Positions 34,415-44,185 of a DNA stretch of 64,000 bases are shown here, one piece after another. Origin of the DNA: Niallia circulans (lineage in GTDB: Bacteria > Bacillota > Bacilli > Bacillales > Cytobacillaceae). Location: the NCBI RefSeq assembly GCF_003726095.1, contig NZ_CP026031.1, forward strand, positions 4,714,001 through 4,778,000, written 5' to 3'. The translations under genes and the position numbers were made by a program. Within the stretch, counting starts at the first letter, position 1, and each line of letters opens with the position of its first letter. The notes under the pieces were generated by a model. The model did not search any database, was not told where the DNA came from, and saw only the letters and a list, made by a program, of their open reading frames with translations.

Positions 34415-35066
34415 AGTCGTAAACTTGCTTATTTTATTTTTATTCATGTAGGAAGTATATCTAAATATCTAAAGGAATGCTGATTTATAAATAGGAGTTT
34501 GTTACTAGTTTTTTTATTTGGTATCAAAAAAATTAGACAGAAGAAGTTGGACTTTTTAAAGATTGTTATTCCGAATTCATGTTATAGAAAACGTTTTTTT
34601 ATTAAAAAAAACTTATTCATATTACGACAAATAGCATTAAAATTCTATTTTTTTTGTAAATTCTTTATATTTTTGAAAATGTATCTTGTTATGCGATTTA
34701 TATCATTATACAATGATTCACGGATAGGTTTGTTATATTTTAATAGTAAAAATATAACTTATTATCCTTCGATTAGTTGTATAGGTGTTTAGGCCTATAA
34801 CATTTTATGAGCTACAACTATATTGTAAGAAAAAGGATGTGACAAAGAAACTAGCTAATTTTGCAGTGGTACAGTGGATTGTGAAAAAGTTATGGATGGG
34901 AAGCTGAATATGGAAAACTACTATTCTATTAGGATAATTTTCTAACAGGACTAGGACCTTAGTAGTTCATCTTCAGAATCTTGTATGTGTCATTTTCAAA
35001 CAAGATAGTCTCCTTTCGAGACGTCCGAATCATGAAGCTAATCTAAAAAATATGAGGAGAAAAAAC
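34415..35066. other. non-coding, very AT-rich interval
   Basis: Open frames here are rich in Phe, Ile, Lys and Tyr, as expected of random AT-rich DNA, and lack start signals. It must hold the promoter of the large wall-anchored nuclease, but I cannot place it with confidence. Confidence 0.5.
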
Positions 35067-38000
35067 ATGAAAAGAAGAAATAAGAGGAATCTTAGTGTTA
35101 TTACGATAATTGCTATACTTTTTAGTTTATTCTCACCAGTAGCTAATCTAAATGTAAAGGCAGAAACGGTTGTAGCTACAGATTTGATTATCTCAGAATA
35201 TATCGAGGGAAGCAGCTTTAATAAGGCGATTGAGTTATATAACGGAACTGGCGCTGATCTTGATTTAAGTCAGTACAGTCTTGGAATTCATACAAATGGT
35301 GCAGAGAAAATTTCCCATAAGCTCTCACTAAACGGTACATTAAAAAATGGCGAAACTTATGTTATTTATCACGGTCAAGCCGATGAAAAAATAAAGGCAA
35401 AAGGAAATCTAGAAAATTCGACGGTAATTAATTTTAATGGTAACGATCCTCTTGTTCTATTAAAAGGAGAATCTATTATTGATTCACTTGGCCAAGTTGG
35501 TTCGAATGCTGATTTTGCTAAAGACGTTACGTTAATTAGAAATAGTGATGTTTTATCTGGTGACAAAAATATTAAAGATAGTTTTGATCGAAATGTAGAA
35601 TGGACGAACAAAGGAATTAATTCCTTTGATAATCTTGGCATACATACTTTTGGTACAGCTGCTCCTGAAGAGCCAACTGAACCTGCAGAACCAGAACCTG
35701 CTATTTCGATCGCAGATGCTCGTGAACTTGGCACTGGTAAAACAGTCACGATAGAAGGAATTGTGACAACAAATTCAGGACTTTGGGGAAGCGAAACTTT
35801 TTATATGCAAGATTCCACTGCTGGAATGTATGTTTATGCTAGCCCTAAATCTGTTAAGCCAGGAGAGAAGATAAAAATAACGGGCGTATTGAAGACATAT
35901 AAAAATGAACTGGAAATTGAACCAGAAAGTCTTGATATCGTGTCTTCAGACAATGATCTGCCAGAAGCGCAGTCTGTTACGGAAGTAACTGATTCCACAC
36001 AAGGTGAATTGCTTACATTACAAAATGTTACAATCTCTGAAATGACAAAGGATAGCTATGGCACTGCTACATTCCAAGCTGTATTTGAAAGTGGAGAAAA
36101 GGTACGTGTTATCCACGATAATCGTACAGGTTCCACTTATGATGACTTAATCAAGCAATACAAAGAAGGAGATAAAGTTCATCTTACCGGAATCGGATCA
36201 ATCGATGAAACGGGGTATCATCTAAAAACTACTGGTCTTAATAGCTATGATTTAGTGAATAAGCCAGCCGTTTACTCCACACAAACACCAGGGGTAGTCC
36301 CAGCTGGTACAGAGGTTGAATTGAATTCTGGTCTAGAAGATGCAGCTATTTACTACACAACAGATGGTTCTACACCAACTGAAAAAAGTACAAAATACAC
36401 ACAGCCAATCTCTTTAAAAACGGGTGAAACTACGATTAAAGCAATTGCTGTAACAAATGGTACAGTAAGTGATGTATTTAGCTTTACTTTTAAAATTCTA
36501 AATACGGAAAATCTCCGTATCCATGATATACAAGGAAAAGGGCATATTTCTGAATATAATGGTTCTTCTGTTACGGACATAACTGGTGTTGTAACCCATG
36601 TGTTTGGGTCAAGCAGTTTTGTTATGCAGGATGTGGATGGAGCAGATACAGATATCGAAACATCTGAAGCAATTGAAGTATACAAGTCCTCTCACGGGGT
36701 TTCTGTTGGAGACAAAGTTTCCGTTAATGGAACTGTTACGGAATATGGCGGAGGAGCTAATCTGTCCAAAACACAAATTACCGCAACATCCATTACTAAA
36801 GATGGGACGGCTGAACTACCAGCTCCACTTATTATTGGGAAAGATATTTTTCCTCCAAACAAAGTAATTGATAATGATGAAATGACATCTTTTGATCCAG
36901 ATGAAGATGGAATTGACTTTTGGGAATCTCTTGAATATATGCGTGTATCATTCCCAAATGCACTAGTAGTAGGACCACCGTATTCGAATGATGTGCCTAT
37001 TATTGTGGAAAGCACGACGAATAATACGTTAAATAATCAAGGTGGATTAAATATTGCTGAAGACGATTATAACCCAGAAAAAATCTTTTTAGATAATGTG
37101 GGAAGTGATTTCCAGCCAGGTGATAAGTTTAATGGTGATGTTATCGGTGTCGTAACCTATTCAAGTAATGGTTATCAATTATCTGTTAATAAAAACGAAT
37201 TACCTACTTTAACAAAATCCAATTTAACACAAGAAGTTACTCATATTGTCCCGGCAGAGGATAAATTAACCGTGGCTTCATACAATATTGAGAATTTCTC
37301 TAATAATAAAGCAAACACTCCAGATGCCAAAGTAGCTAAAATTGCCAAGTCATTTGTAGAAAACATGAAATCTCCTGATATTATTACGTTAGTAGAGGTT
37401 CAGGATAATGATGGAGAAACTGATTCAGGAAACTCTGATGCATCAGAAAGCTATCAACGTTTAATCAATGCAATTGTTGCTGCAGGTGGTCCAGCATATA
37501 AATGGATAGACGTGGCTCCTGTAAATAACACAAACGGTGGAGCTCCTGGTGGCAATATTCGTGTTGGTCATCTTTACAACCCTGAACGTGTAACATTGGT
37601 TGAAGGAACGAAGGGAAAAGCAACGGAAGCAAATGGATGGACGGAAACAGGGAACCTTACATTAAACCCAGGTGTTATTAACCCAGAAGCATTTACTAAC
37701 ACACGTAAACCACTTGCTGCAGAATTTGAATTTAAAGGTCAGCGTGTTGTAGTAATCGGAAACCATTTGAATTCTAAAGGTGGAGATCAAACTTTATGGG
37801 GAGCTAACCAGCCGCCTGTACTGTCTTCTGAAGCAGAGCGCATCAAGCTTGCCCAAGAAGTAAACAACTTTATTAAAGAAGGGCTTGTCAAAAACCCTAA
37901 CTTAAATGTGGTTGTAACTGGAGACATGAATGATTTTGAATTTACACCGGCTCTTAAGGCTTTAAAGGGTGAGATTTTAACAAATATGGTGGAAAAGGTT

Positions 38001-40589
38001 CCAGCTGAAGATCGTTTCTCCTACTTCTTCCAAGGTAACAACCAAGTACTAGACCATATTTTAGTAACAAATAGATTAGCAAATGTAACAACGGCTGATA
38101 TGATTCATATTAACGCAAACTTTACGGAAGCAACTGGACAAGCATCTGACCATGATCCAGTAATGGTTCAACTTGATTTATCTAATTTACCAGAAGTACC
38201 TGATTTAACTATTATGCATACTAATGATATCCACTCAGCTTTGGATAACATACCGAAGACAGTTACTGCGGTAAAAGAAATAAGAGCAGCAAATCCAGAT
38301 GCCCTTCTCCTTCATGCAGGAGACCAGTTTACAGGGACCTTATACTTTAATGAATTCCAAGGAAAAGCTGATTTAGCGATGCTGAATTTGCTTGGCATTG
38401 ATGCAATGACCTTTGGAAACCATGAATTTGATTTAGGATCTTCTGCAGAAGGTCATCAAGCGCTAGCTGACTTTATTAAGGGAGCAAACTTCCCATTTGT
38501 CAGTGCGAATGTTGATTTTTCGAAAGATGAGAAATTTACTGGACTTCAGAACAAATCGATTGAATCGAATAGTGAAAACGGAAAGATATATAATGGCATT
38601 GTCAAAGAAGTAAACGGAGAGAAAGTTGGGATTTTTGGATTAACGACAGCGGAAACGGCGGATATTTCTAGCCCAGGATCGATTGCTTTTGAAAACTATT
38701 TGAAAGAAGCAGAAAAAGCAGTAGAAGCTTTTGAAGAAGCAGGGGTAAATCGAATTGTTGCCTTGACCCATATTGGATATGACGATAATGCAGCAATTGA
38801 TAATGATTTAATTCTTGCGGAAAAAGTAGAAGGTATTGACGTGATTGTCGGTGGTCATAGCCATACAACATTGGAGAAACCAGTAATAGTAGACGAGGAT
38901 GAAACACCTACGCTAATTGTTCAAACTGGTAACTCAAACAGCAATCTTGGCGTTGTAAATGTAACTTTTGATGAAAATGATGTAGTGAAGACTTATGACG
39001 GTCACTTAGTAGCTATCGGTGCTCAAGAAGAGGATGAAGAAGCTGTTAAAGTATTGGAGCCATTTAAAGAGAAAATTAATCAAGTGGCAAAAACGGAAAT
39101 CGGCGTGTCCTCACCAATTGCATTAGAAAGTCCACGTACGAATGGCGATGATACAAAACCAAGTGTCCGCAAGAATGAAACGATTTTAGGGAACTTGATT
39201 ACTGATGGAATGCTTGAGAAGTCAAGAACGTTCACTGGTAAAAATATTATTATGGCCCTGCAAAATGGGGGGGGAATCCGTGCAGCAATTGATAAAGGAC
39301 CAATCACTGTTGGTGAAATAATCACGGTCCTTCCATTTAACAACACATTAGCAACCATGGATGTAACAGGTGCTGAGCTAAAAGAGGCATTTGAAATTTC
39401 TTTAGGTCAGTATCCAACAGAAAATGGTGGTTTCTTACATGTAGCGGGTGGAAAAGTTGTATATGATGAAACAAAACTACCTGGAGAGCGAATTGTATCT
39501 GTTTCCTATTTAAATGAAGCTGGTAAATATGTAGAAGTACAAGATGATACGATGTACACAATTGCTACAAATGCATTTACTGCCAAAGGTGGAGACGGCT
39601 ATGACGTTTTTGCTAAAGCTTATGCAGAAGGACGCGTTACAGACTTAGGACTATCTGATTGGGAAAACTTCCGTGACCATTTAGTAAGTATTGGAAGCGA
39701 GGGAATTCCTACTGAAGTAGAAGGCAGAATTATTGATGTGAGTCAGGAGCCAGGAGAAGAGCCAGGAGAAGAGCCAGGAGAAGAGCCAGGAGAAGAGCCA
39801 GGAGAAGAGCCGGGTGAAGAACCAGGACAAGAGCCGGGTGAAGAACCAGGTAAAGAGCCAGGACAAGGACCTGGAGAAAAGCCAGGCAATAAGCCAGGAG
39901 AAAAACCTGGTAACTCAAATAAAGTAAAAGAAATTAAACCGAAAGTAATAAAGGATGGTAGCAAGTATAAGATTAGTGATTCTGCCCTTGCAAATATTGC
40001 GGATAATGCTGTAGTTGTTATCAAACTGGATAACAAAATCAATGCAACATTTACATTAACAAAAGAGCAAGTCCAAGCTTTACAGAAAGCAGGAGCATCG
40101 ATTGTAGTAAGTAATGGAAATGTAGAAGTACAAATCCCTGCCTCCGTTCTTCCGTTAGCTGAAAACGTAAATATTAACGTGAAGAAAATGGAAGTAAAAG
40201 GTTCCATTATTGCTTATGACTTTACAATAGAAGCTGATGGGAAAACGTACCATGAATTTGATGATAAAGTGAAACTCACATTTAAAGTTGATCTAAAACG
40301 AGTCAAAAATCCTAAAAATGTAAAAGTTTATTATTGGAATGAAAAAGCAGGAAAATGGGAATTGATTGGTGGAGACTATAAGAACGGCAAGGTGTCCGTT
40401 TATACGGATCACTTTAGTACGTATGGTGTATTTGAAGGACAGCCAAAGTCTTCTAATGCTCCAGCTCATCAAGCTAATGAGCTTCCAGATACAGCGACAA
40501 ACAACTTTAATATTTTAGTTGCAGGGTTTATGTTACTTATAGTTGGTATTGGTTTGTATTTTGTGAAGAGAAGAAAAACAAATTTTTAA
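35067..40589 (+). CDS. wall-anchored multidomain nuclease/5'-nucleotidase (YhcR-like)
   Basis: A secreted protein of 1840 residues, anchored to peptidoglycan. In order it has a signal peptide (about 1-35), a lamin-tail domain (TDLIISEYIEGSSFNKAIEL), OB-fold regions around 220 and 500 flanking a YYTTDGSTP domain, and an endonuclease/exonuclease/phosphatase domain (about 730-1045: VASYNIENF, GDMNDF, SDHDPVMV). A 5'-nucleotidase pair follows (metallophosphoesterase from about 1047: HTNDIHSAL, HAGDQF, GNHEFDLG, GGHSHTT; then its C-terminal domain). An EEPG repeat stalk (about 1559-1614), an extra beta domain, the sorting signal LPDTA (1806-1810), a membrane helix and a KRRK tail end it. B. subtilis YhcR has a similar plan with LPDTS, anchored by sortase D. 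It would degrade extracellular nucleic acids and free phosphate. The ATG at 35067 follows AGGAG. Confidence 0.9.
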   Translation: MKRRNKRNLSVITIIAILFSLFSPVANLNVKAETVVATDLIISEYIEGSSFNKAIELYNGTGADLDLSQYSLGIHTNGAEKISHKLSLNGTLKNGETYVIYHGQADEKIKAKGNLENSTVINFNGNDPLVLLKGESIIDSLGQVGSNADFAKDVTLIRNSDVLSGDKNIKDSFDRNVEWTNKGINSFDNLGIHTFGTAAPEEPTEPAEPEPAISIADARELGTGKTVTIEGIVTTNSGLWGSETFYMQDSTAGMYVYASPKSVKPGEKIKITGVLKTYKNELEIEPESLDIVSSDNDLPEAQSVTEVTDSTQGELLTLQNVTISEMTKDSYGTATFQAVFESGEKVRVIHDNRTGSTYDDLIKQYKEGDKVHLTGIGSIDETGYHLKTTGLNSYDLVNKPAVYSTQTPGVVPAGTEVELNSGLEDAAIYYTTDGSTPTEKSTKYTQPISLKTGETTIKAIAVTNGTVSDVFSFTFKILNTENLRIHDIQGKGHISEYNGSSVTDITGVVTHVFGSSSFVMQDVDGADTDIETSEAIEVYKSSHGVSVGDKVSVNGTVTEYGGGANLSKTQITATSITKDGTAELPAPLIIGKDIFPPNKVIDNDEMTSFDPDEDGIDFWESLEYMRVSFPNALVVGPPYSNDVPIIVESTTNNTLNNQGGLNIAEDDYNPEKIFLDNVGSDFQPGDKFNGDVIGVVTYSSNGYQLSVNKNELPTLTKSNLTQEVTHIVPAEDKLTVASYNIENFSNNKANTPDAKVAKIAKSFVENMKSPDIITLVEVQDNDGETDSGNSDASESYQRLINAIVAAGGPAYKWIDVAPVNNTNGGAPGGNIRVGHLYNPERVTLVEGTKGKATEANGWTETGNLTLNPGVINPEAFTNTRKPLAAEFEFKGQRVVVIGNHLNSKGGDQTLWGANQPPVLSSEAERIKLAQEVNNFIKEGLVKNPNLNVVVTGDMNDFEFTPALKALKGEILTNMVEKVPAEDRFSYFFQGNNQVLDHILVTNRLANVTTADMIHINANFTEATGQASDHDPVMVQLDLSNLPEVPDLTIMHTNDIHSALDNIPKTVTAVKEIRAANPDALLLHAGDQFTGTLYFNEFQGKADLAMLNLLGIDAMTFGNHEFDLGSSAEGHQALADFIKGANFPFVSANVDFSKDEKFTGLQNKSIESNSENGKIYNGIVKEVNGEKVGIFGLTTAETADISSPGSIAFENYLKEAEKAVEAFEEAGVNRIVALTHIGYDDNAAIDNDLILAEKVEGIDVIVGGHSHTTLEKPVIVDEDETPTLIVQTGNSNSNLGVVNVTFDENDVVKTYDGHLVAIGAQEEDEEAVKVLEPFKEKINQVAKTEIGVSSPIALESPRTNGDDTKPSVRKNETILGNLITDGMLEKSRTFTGKNIIMALQNGGGIRAAIDKGPITVGEIITVLPFNNTLATMDVTGAELKEAFEISLGQYPTENGGFLHVAGGKVVYDETKLPGERIVSVSYLNEAGKYVEVQDDTMYTIATNAFTAKGGDGYDVFAKAYAEGRVTDLGLSDWENFRDHLVSIGSEGIPTEVEGRIIDVSQEPGEEPGEEPGEEPGEEPGEEPGEEPGQEPGEEPGKEPGQGPGEKPGNKPGEKPGNSNKVKEIKPKVIKDGSKYKISDSALANIADNAVVVIKLDNKINATFTLTKEQVQALQKAGASIVVSNGNVEVQIPASVLPLAENVNINVKKMEVKGSIIAYDFTIEADGKTYHEFDDKVKLTFKVDLKRVKNPKNVKVYYWNEKAGKWELIGGDYKNGKVSVYTDHFSTYGVFEGQPKSSNAPAHQANELPDTATNNFNILVAGFMLLIVGIGLYFVKRRKTNF
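39749..39912 (+). repeat. 12-bp tandem repeat encoding the PGEE stalk
   Basis: In-frame tandem units of GAGCCAGGAGAA and close variants encode Glu-Pro-Gly-Glu/Lys repeats. The first copies are identical, which implies recent expansion. The stalk probably spans the cell wall, and its length may vary between strains. Confidence 0.9.
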
Positions 40590-40636
40590 GAAGTAATTAG
40601 TAATTGATTTTTATTAATCTCGTTTATATTAAATAC

Positions 40637-40682
40637 TAAAAAACCCTAAAAATTGCCTAACCGCATTTTTTAGGGTTTTTTA
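40637..40682 (+). terminator. terminator after the wall-anchored nuclease
   Basis: AAAAACCCTAAAAA and its complement TTTTTAGGGTTTTT flank a 13-nt loop and continue into a T run. Confidence 0.85.
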
Positions 40683-40840
40683 GTAGGTTTACATCTTTAA
40701 ACTTGAGAGGAAATTATAAATATATTTGAAATAGTATTACTATCTAATGTTAGGTAATTTATAAAAGGCGCTGTATATAAAAAAATAAAATCCGATTTTT
40801 GGGGAATAGTAATCTTAATGAATAATAAAGGGTGGGCACG

Positions 40841-41332
40841 ATGAAAATAATGAAATATTCCAAGACACTGTTGATTTTGTCGATGATCGTACCTTGGGTT
40901 ACGGTACCCTTATTAGGTAAAAATACACTTAAACGATATATAGCTGCAAGCACGTTTATTGCGTTGATGGTGAGAGTGACAAATATTGTTGCTAAAAGAC
41001 GTAAATGGTGGTGGTGGTATGAAAAAATCCATCAAATACTACCAGGAGACATTCCGTTTATGCTAGGATCCTTTTTTGTAGGTTCCATTTGGATATTAAA
41101 ATGGACATACGGAAAGTTCTTTACTTATATGGGGATCAATATGGCATTTGATTCCATGTTTACCTATGTTATTGTACCTTATTTAACTAAGTTTGGAATA
41201 GCATCTTTGGTACGAATATCCAAAATGCAGCTAATGTATGTTTTTACGGTGTTAGCTTTAATCTTATATGCTTTTCAATTTTTATATGAAAAGATTCCGT
41301 TTAATAGGTGGAAACTAAAACATACAGAGTAA
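40841..41332 (+). CDS. small polytopic membrane protein, CBO0543-like
   Basis: About 163 residues with four to five hydrophobic segments and a striking KRRKWWWWYEKIH motif (about residues 50-62). The layout (short helices, central aromatic segment, 'MAFDSMFTYVIVPYLTKFGI') resembles small membrane proteins of the CBO0543 group, like the gene at 42928. Function is unknown. The ATG at 40841 is chosen over the GTG at 40832 because AAAGGGTGG is spaced correctly for it. It stands alone, with hairpins on both sides. Confidence 0.55.
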   Translation: MKIMKYSKTLLILSMIVPWVTVPLLGKNTLKRYIAASTFIALMVRVTNIVAKRRKWWWWYEKIHQILPGDIPFMLGSFFVGSIWILKWTYGKFFTYMGINMAFDSMFTYVIVPYLTKFGIASLVRISKMQLMYVFTVLALILYAFQFLYEKIPFNRWKLKHTE

Positions 41333-41397
41333 AAGAATTTTAGCAAGACCAAAAAATATGATGATATAGTGAAATTGGATAAAAAAGAGAGCAGTTT

Positions 41398-41440
41398 AAG
41401 AAAGTACGAATGGAATAATCACAGATTCGTTCTTTCTTTA
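41398..41440 (+). terminator. hairpin terminator after the membrane protein gene
   Basis: AAGAAAG-T-ACGAAT pairs with ATTCGT-T-CTTTCTT, with one T-T mismatch, and then a T-rich tail. Confidence 0.55.
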
Positions 41441-41589
41441 TCTATTGTAGTGAAAATTAATTGTGGTAATGAGTCTAAAGAATCAAATATTAAGGTGTGT
41501 TAAATAGAGTTAATAGTAAAATATACCCCTTTCTTCTGAAAAAATGTTATATTTTAGATGGAAAAAGATTAAGAGCAGAAGGGGTACTC

Positions 41590-42804
41590 ATGAAAGAGAT
41601 TAAAAATAATGTAAATAGAAAAATATACTATATTATCGTTTGGACAGTGATAGCTATTATTATAGCTGGATTATTTATTAATAATCCCCGTCTAGATGAT
41701 TTTGGAGTGGCATATGTATTTCAGCTGATAATGGCATTTTGTCTATCTCTTTGTTTGTTGCTGTATCCAAAGAATGGGACAGATAGTTATAGATTAATCA
41801 TTATCTTATTGGGCTCCACCTACTTTTATACATTGTGTATCCTATATCCCGAAACTGGATCCAATTTTATTTTACTTTGTTTTATACCAATGCTTTCTAT
41901 TTTATTTTTCAATTCGAAGCTATTTTATTTTTCCTTGTTTTTAAATAGTTTCTTCATTTTGCTTTTATTTGCTTACATTCTTTTTGTAAATCAAAAATCT
42001 CAATATAGCTATATAGAACAAGATGTAATTGGAAATTTATTGAGCTTTCTTGCGAGCCAAATTATCGTTTATTTTATTTTTTATTTAACAAATGTTCGAA
42101 TGAAGCGGCAACATGTATATGACGAACAAATTCAGCATTCAGAGAGGTTGAAGACATCTGGTCAGCTTGCGGCTGCGGTTGCTCATGAAATTAGAAATCC
42201 TTTAACGGTTGTGAAAGGTTTTTTGCAGTTTTATAAAGAAGATCATTCCTTTACTCCTAATCAGAAGCATCATTTTGCATTAATGATCGATGAATTGAAT
42301 ATGGCAGAAGAAGTAATTTCTCAATTTTTAACGATGGCGAAACCGGAACAAGAAAAAGTAACAGAAATCGTAGATGTTAAAGCTGTCCTTCAGAGTGTAA
42401 CAGATTTACTGCATTCATATGGACATTTACACGATAATCAAATTGAATTGAATGTGACAGATGATTGTATTGTTTCTGCAAACATCATTGAATTAAAGCA
42501 ATTGTTTATTAATATTATAAAAAATGCTATTGAGGCTTCTAAATATGGCGATTTAGTAAGGGTAACGGCAAAAAGAGAGCAAGATTTTGTTGTCATAAAT
42601 GTCATCGATTATGGAAAAGGGATGTCAGAAGAAGAAATTGCCTTTCTAGGAACCCCTTTTTATTCTTTAAAAAGAAAAGGAACCGGTCTTGGCTTGATGA
42701 TTTGTTTTAATATAGTAGAAAAATATAATGGCGAGCTAAAATTTAAAAGCTTAAAGGATTATGGAACGACGACCATCATTCGTTTTCCGTATTATCTAGT
42801 ATAA
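41590..42804 (+). CDS. membrane histidine kinase, sporulation-kinase (KinB) type
   Basis: Orphan sensor kinase of about 404 residues. Five to six transmembrane helices (about 12-180) are followed by a HisKA domain with SGQLAAAVAHEIRNPLTVV (phospho-acceptor His about residue 200). An HATPase domain has its N-box in LFINIIKNAIEAS, the G1 box in VIDYGKGMSEEE and the G2 box in KGTGLGLMIC. No response regulator is adjacent. A polytopic sensor with this H-box and no partner is the usual form of KinB-like phosphorelay kinases feeding Spo0F, so a role in sporulation entry is likely but inferred. The ATG at 41590 has an AAGGGG site; the frame upstream to 41497 lacks one. Confidence 0.8.
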   Translation: MKEIKNNVNRKIYYIIVWTVIAIIIAGLFINNPRLDDFGVAYVFQLIMAFCLSLCLLLYPKNGTDSYRLIIILLGSTYFYTLCILYPETGSNFILLCFIPMLSILFFNSKLFYFSLFLNSFFILLLFAYILFVNQKSQYSYIEQDVIGNLLSFLASQIIVYFIFYLTNVRMKRQHVYDEQIQHSERLKTSGQLAAAVAHEIRNPLTVVKGFLQFYKEDHSFTPNQKHHFALMIDELNMAEEVISQFLTMAKPEQEKVTEIVDVKAVLQSVTDLLHSYGHLHDNQIELNVTDDCIVSANIIELKQLFINIIKNAIEASKYGDLVRVTAKREQDFVVINVIDYGKGMSEEEIAFLGTPFYSLKRKGTGLGLMICFNIVEKYNGELKFKSLKDYGTTTIIRFPYYLV

Positions 42805-42809
42805 ATAGA

Positions 42810-42855
42810 AAGCTAAAACCTAGGGAATACTCTTTCTCTAGGTTTTAGCTTTTAT
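42810..42855. terminator. strong terminator after the sensor kinase
   Basis: AAAGCTAAAACCTAG and its complement CTAGGTTTTAGCTTT form a 15-bp perfect stem, usable in both directions. Confidence 0.85.
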
Positions 42856-42927
42856 AGATGAAAAAGGAAAACGATTGGAATGATTTTTTTCTTTATGGGG
42901 ATAACTAATAAAAAAGGAAATAAACAA

Positions 42928-43395
42928 ATGATTGGACTTTTCATCGCTATTATTGGGGTCAATATTTTTGCATTTAAGGTAAACAAATATGTAACAAAAG
43001 CTCAAATGGTAAGCATCTGGGCCTTTACCGTTGCATTTCAAGCGGGCTTTGATATTTATATATCTTTTAAATACCATGGTTACTGGTATTTTGATAAAGA
43101 TGCGATTGAATGGATAGGGCTTCTTCCACATCTCGCTCTTGTGCCACCTGTGAATATTATCTTCCTAAATTGGTATCCGTTTAAAAAATCATTTATTAAA
43201 CGTTTGATTTATTTTGCCTGCTGGACGATAGGGATTTTAATTTATGAGGTCATTACACTTTTACCAGAGCCATGGGGATATTTTCATTACGGATGGTGGA
43301 ATGTGTGGATTTCTGTAATGGTTGATCCGGTACTTTTGTATATTTTATTACTGTATTATAAGTGGATATCTAAGTTAGATAATCTCCCTAATTAA
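42928..43395 (+). CDS. CBO0543-family membrane protein
   Basis: About 155 residues with four to five membrane helices and an aromatic-rich loop (YISFKYHGYWYFDKD), then LLPHLALVPPVNIIFLNWYP and EPWGYFHYGWWN. This matches my memory of the CBO0543 family, small uncharacterised membrane proteins common in spore formers. ATG 42928 has AAAGGAAA at good spacing. An upstream ATG at 42880 would add 16 residues and cannot be excluded. The relative at 40841 lies 2 kb away. Confidence 0.6.
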   Translation: MIGLFIAIIGVNIFAFKVNKYVTKAQMVSIWAFTVAFQAGFDIYISFKYHGYWYFDKDAIEWIGLLPHLALVPPVNIIFLNWYPFKKSFIKRLIYFACWTIGILIYEVITLLPEPWGYFHYGWWNVWISVMVDPVLLYILLLYYKWISKLDNLPN

Positions 43396-43403
43396 AATTC
43401 ATT

Positions 43404-43430
43404 TAGCCCAAGAAATTGGGTTATTTTTGT
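43404..43430 (+). terminator. short terminator
   Basis: CCCAA and TTGGG pair around GAAA, followed by TTATTTTTG. The stem is short. Confidence 0.45.
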
Positions 43431-43673
43431 TAGAAAGGGATTGTTTGTTTAAGGAAAGGAAGCAGTATGCATTTCTTTTTGAATTGGGGTATGCCTAGTG
43501 GTTAGCTATGCACTTTCAGAGAGCAAGCTGATGACTATTTAATTATTAGTAGAAGATCCTTTGTGATCTAGAGGTACTATACTTTTTAAGGATAATTATT
43601 TATGATTAACACTAGAACTCTACTGAAGGTAGATGAAAAGCATATAGTTGTTTTGAAAAATGGAGGTAAAATC

Positions 43674-44168
43674 ATGGAAAATAATGATATTTTAATTCGT
43701 TTAAGATACGCGTTAGAAATAAAAAATAGTGAAATGGCAGAAATTTTTAAGCTTGGGGGAAAAGAGGTTTCTGTACCTGAAGTAGTAAGAATACTGAAGA
43801 AGACAGATGAAGAGGCAGAAAATGATGATCAAATCAAATTGACAAATAGTATGTTAGATTCCTTTTTAAATGGCTTTATTATTTATAAGCGAGGAAAGCA
43901 AGAGCCAAAACCAGGACAACCAAACACACCTGAATCATCGATAAAAAACAATACAAGTGTTAATAACATTTTATTAAAGAAAGTTAAAATTGCGCTGTCA
44001 TTAACGACAGAGGATATGATTGATATATTTAAAAAAGCGGGGTTAAATGTGTCCAAAGGAGAATTAGGAGCTTTTTTAAGAAAAGAAGGCCATAAAAACT
44101 ATAAAGTATGTTTAGATAATTTCGCCAGAAACTTCTTAAAGGGATTAGCTATTAAATACAGAGGATAA
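43674..44168 (+). CDS. DUF1456 family protein (YehS-like)
   Basis: A 164-residue cytoplasmic protein made of two repeats of about 68 residues. Each begins with NDILIRLRYALEIKNSEMAEIF or NNILLKKVKIALSL-type sequence and ends in F-L-x-G-[FL], joined by a Pro/Asn linker (QEPKPGQPNTPE). This is the DUF1456/YehS duplication. Function is unknown; an HTH-like fold has been suggested for the family. The frame is open to 43602, but the ATG at 43674 follows GGAGGT. The next gene starts 18 bp after its stop and may be co-transcribed. Confidence 0.85.
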   Translation: MENNDILIRLRYALEIKNSEMAEIFKLGGKEVSVPEVVRILKKTDEEAENDDQIKLTNSMLDSFLNGFIIYKRGKQEPKPGQPNTPESSIKNNTSVNNILLKKVKIALSLTTEDMIDIFKKAGLNVSKGELGAFLRKEGHKNYKVCLDNFARNFLKGLAIKYRG

Positions 44169-44185
44169 GTAAAGGTAGTGACGAT

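Noticed and set aside
34499..34792. A 97-residue frame rich in Phe, Ile, Lys and Tyr
   Set aside because: The composition is that of random AT-rich DNA, with no ribosome binding site and no recognisable motif.
39743..40207. Long minus-strand frames opposite the EEPG stalk
   Set aside because: They arise from the 12-bp repeats read on the complementary strand (Ser/Pro/Gly or Leu-rich repeats) and have no start signals.
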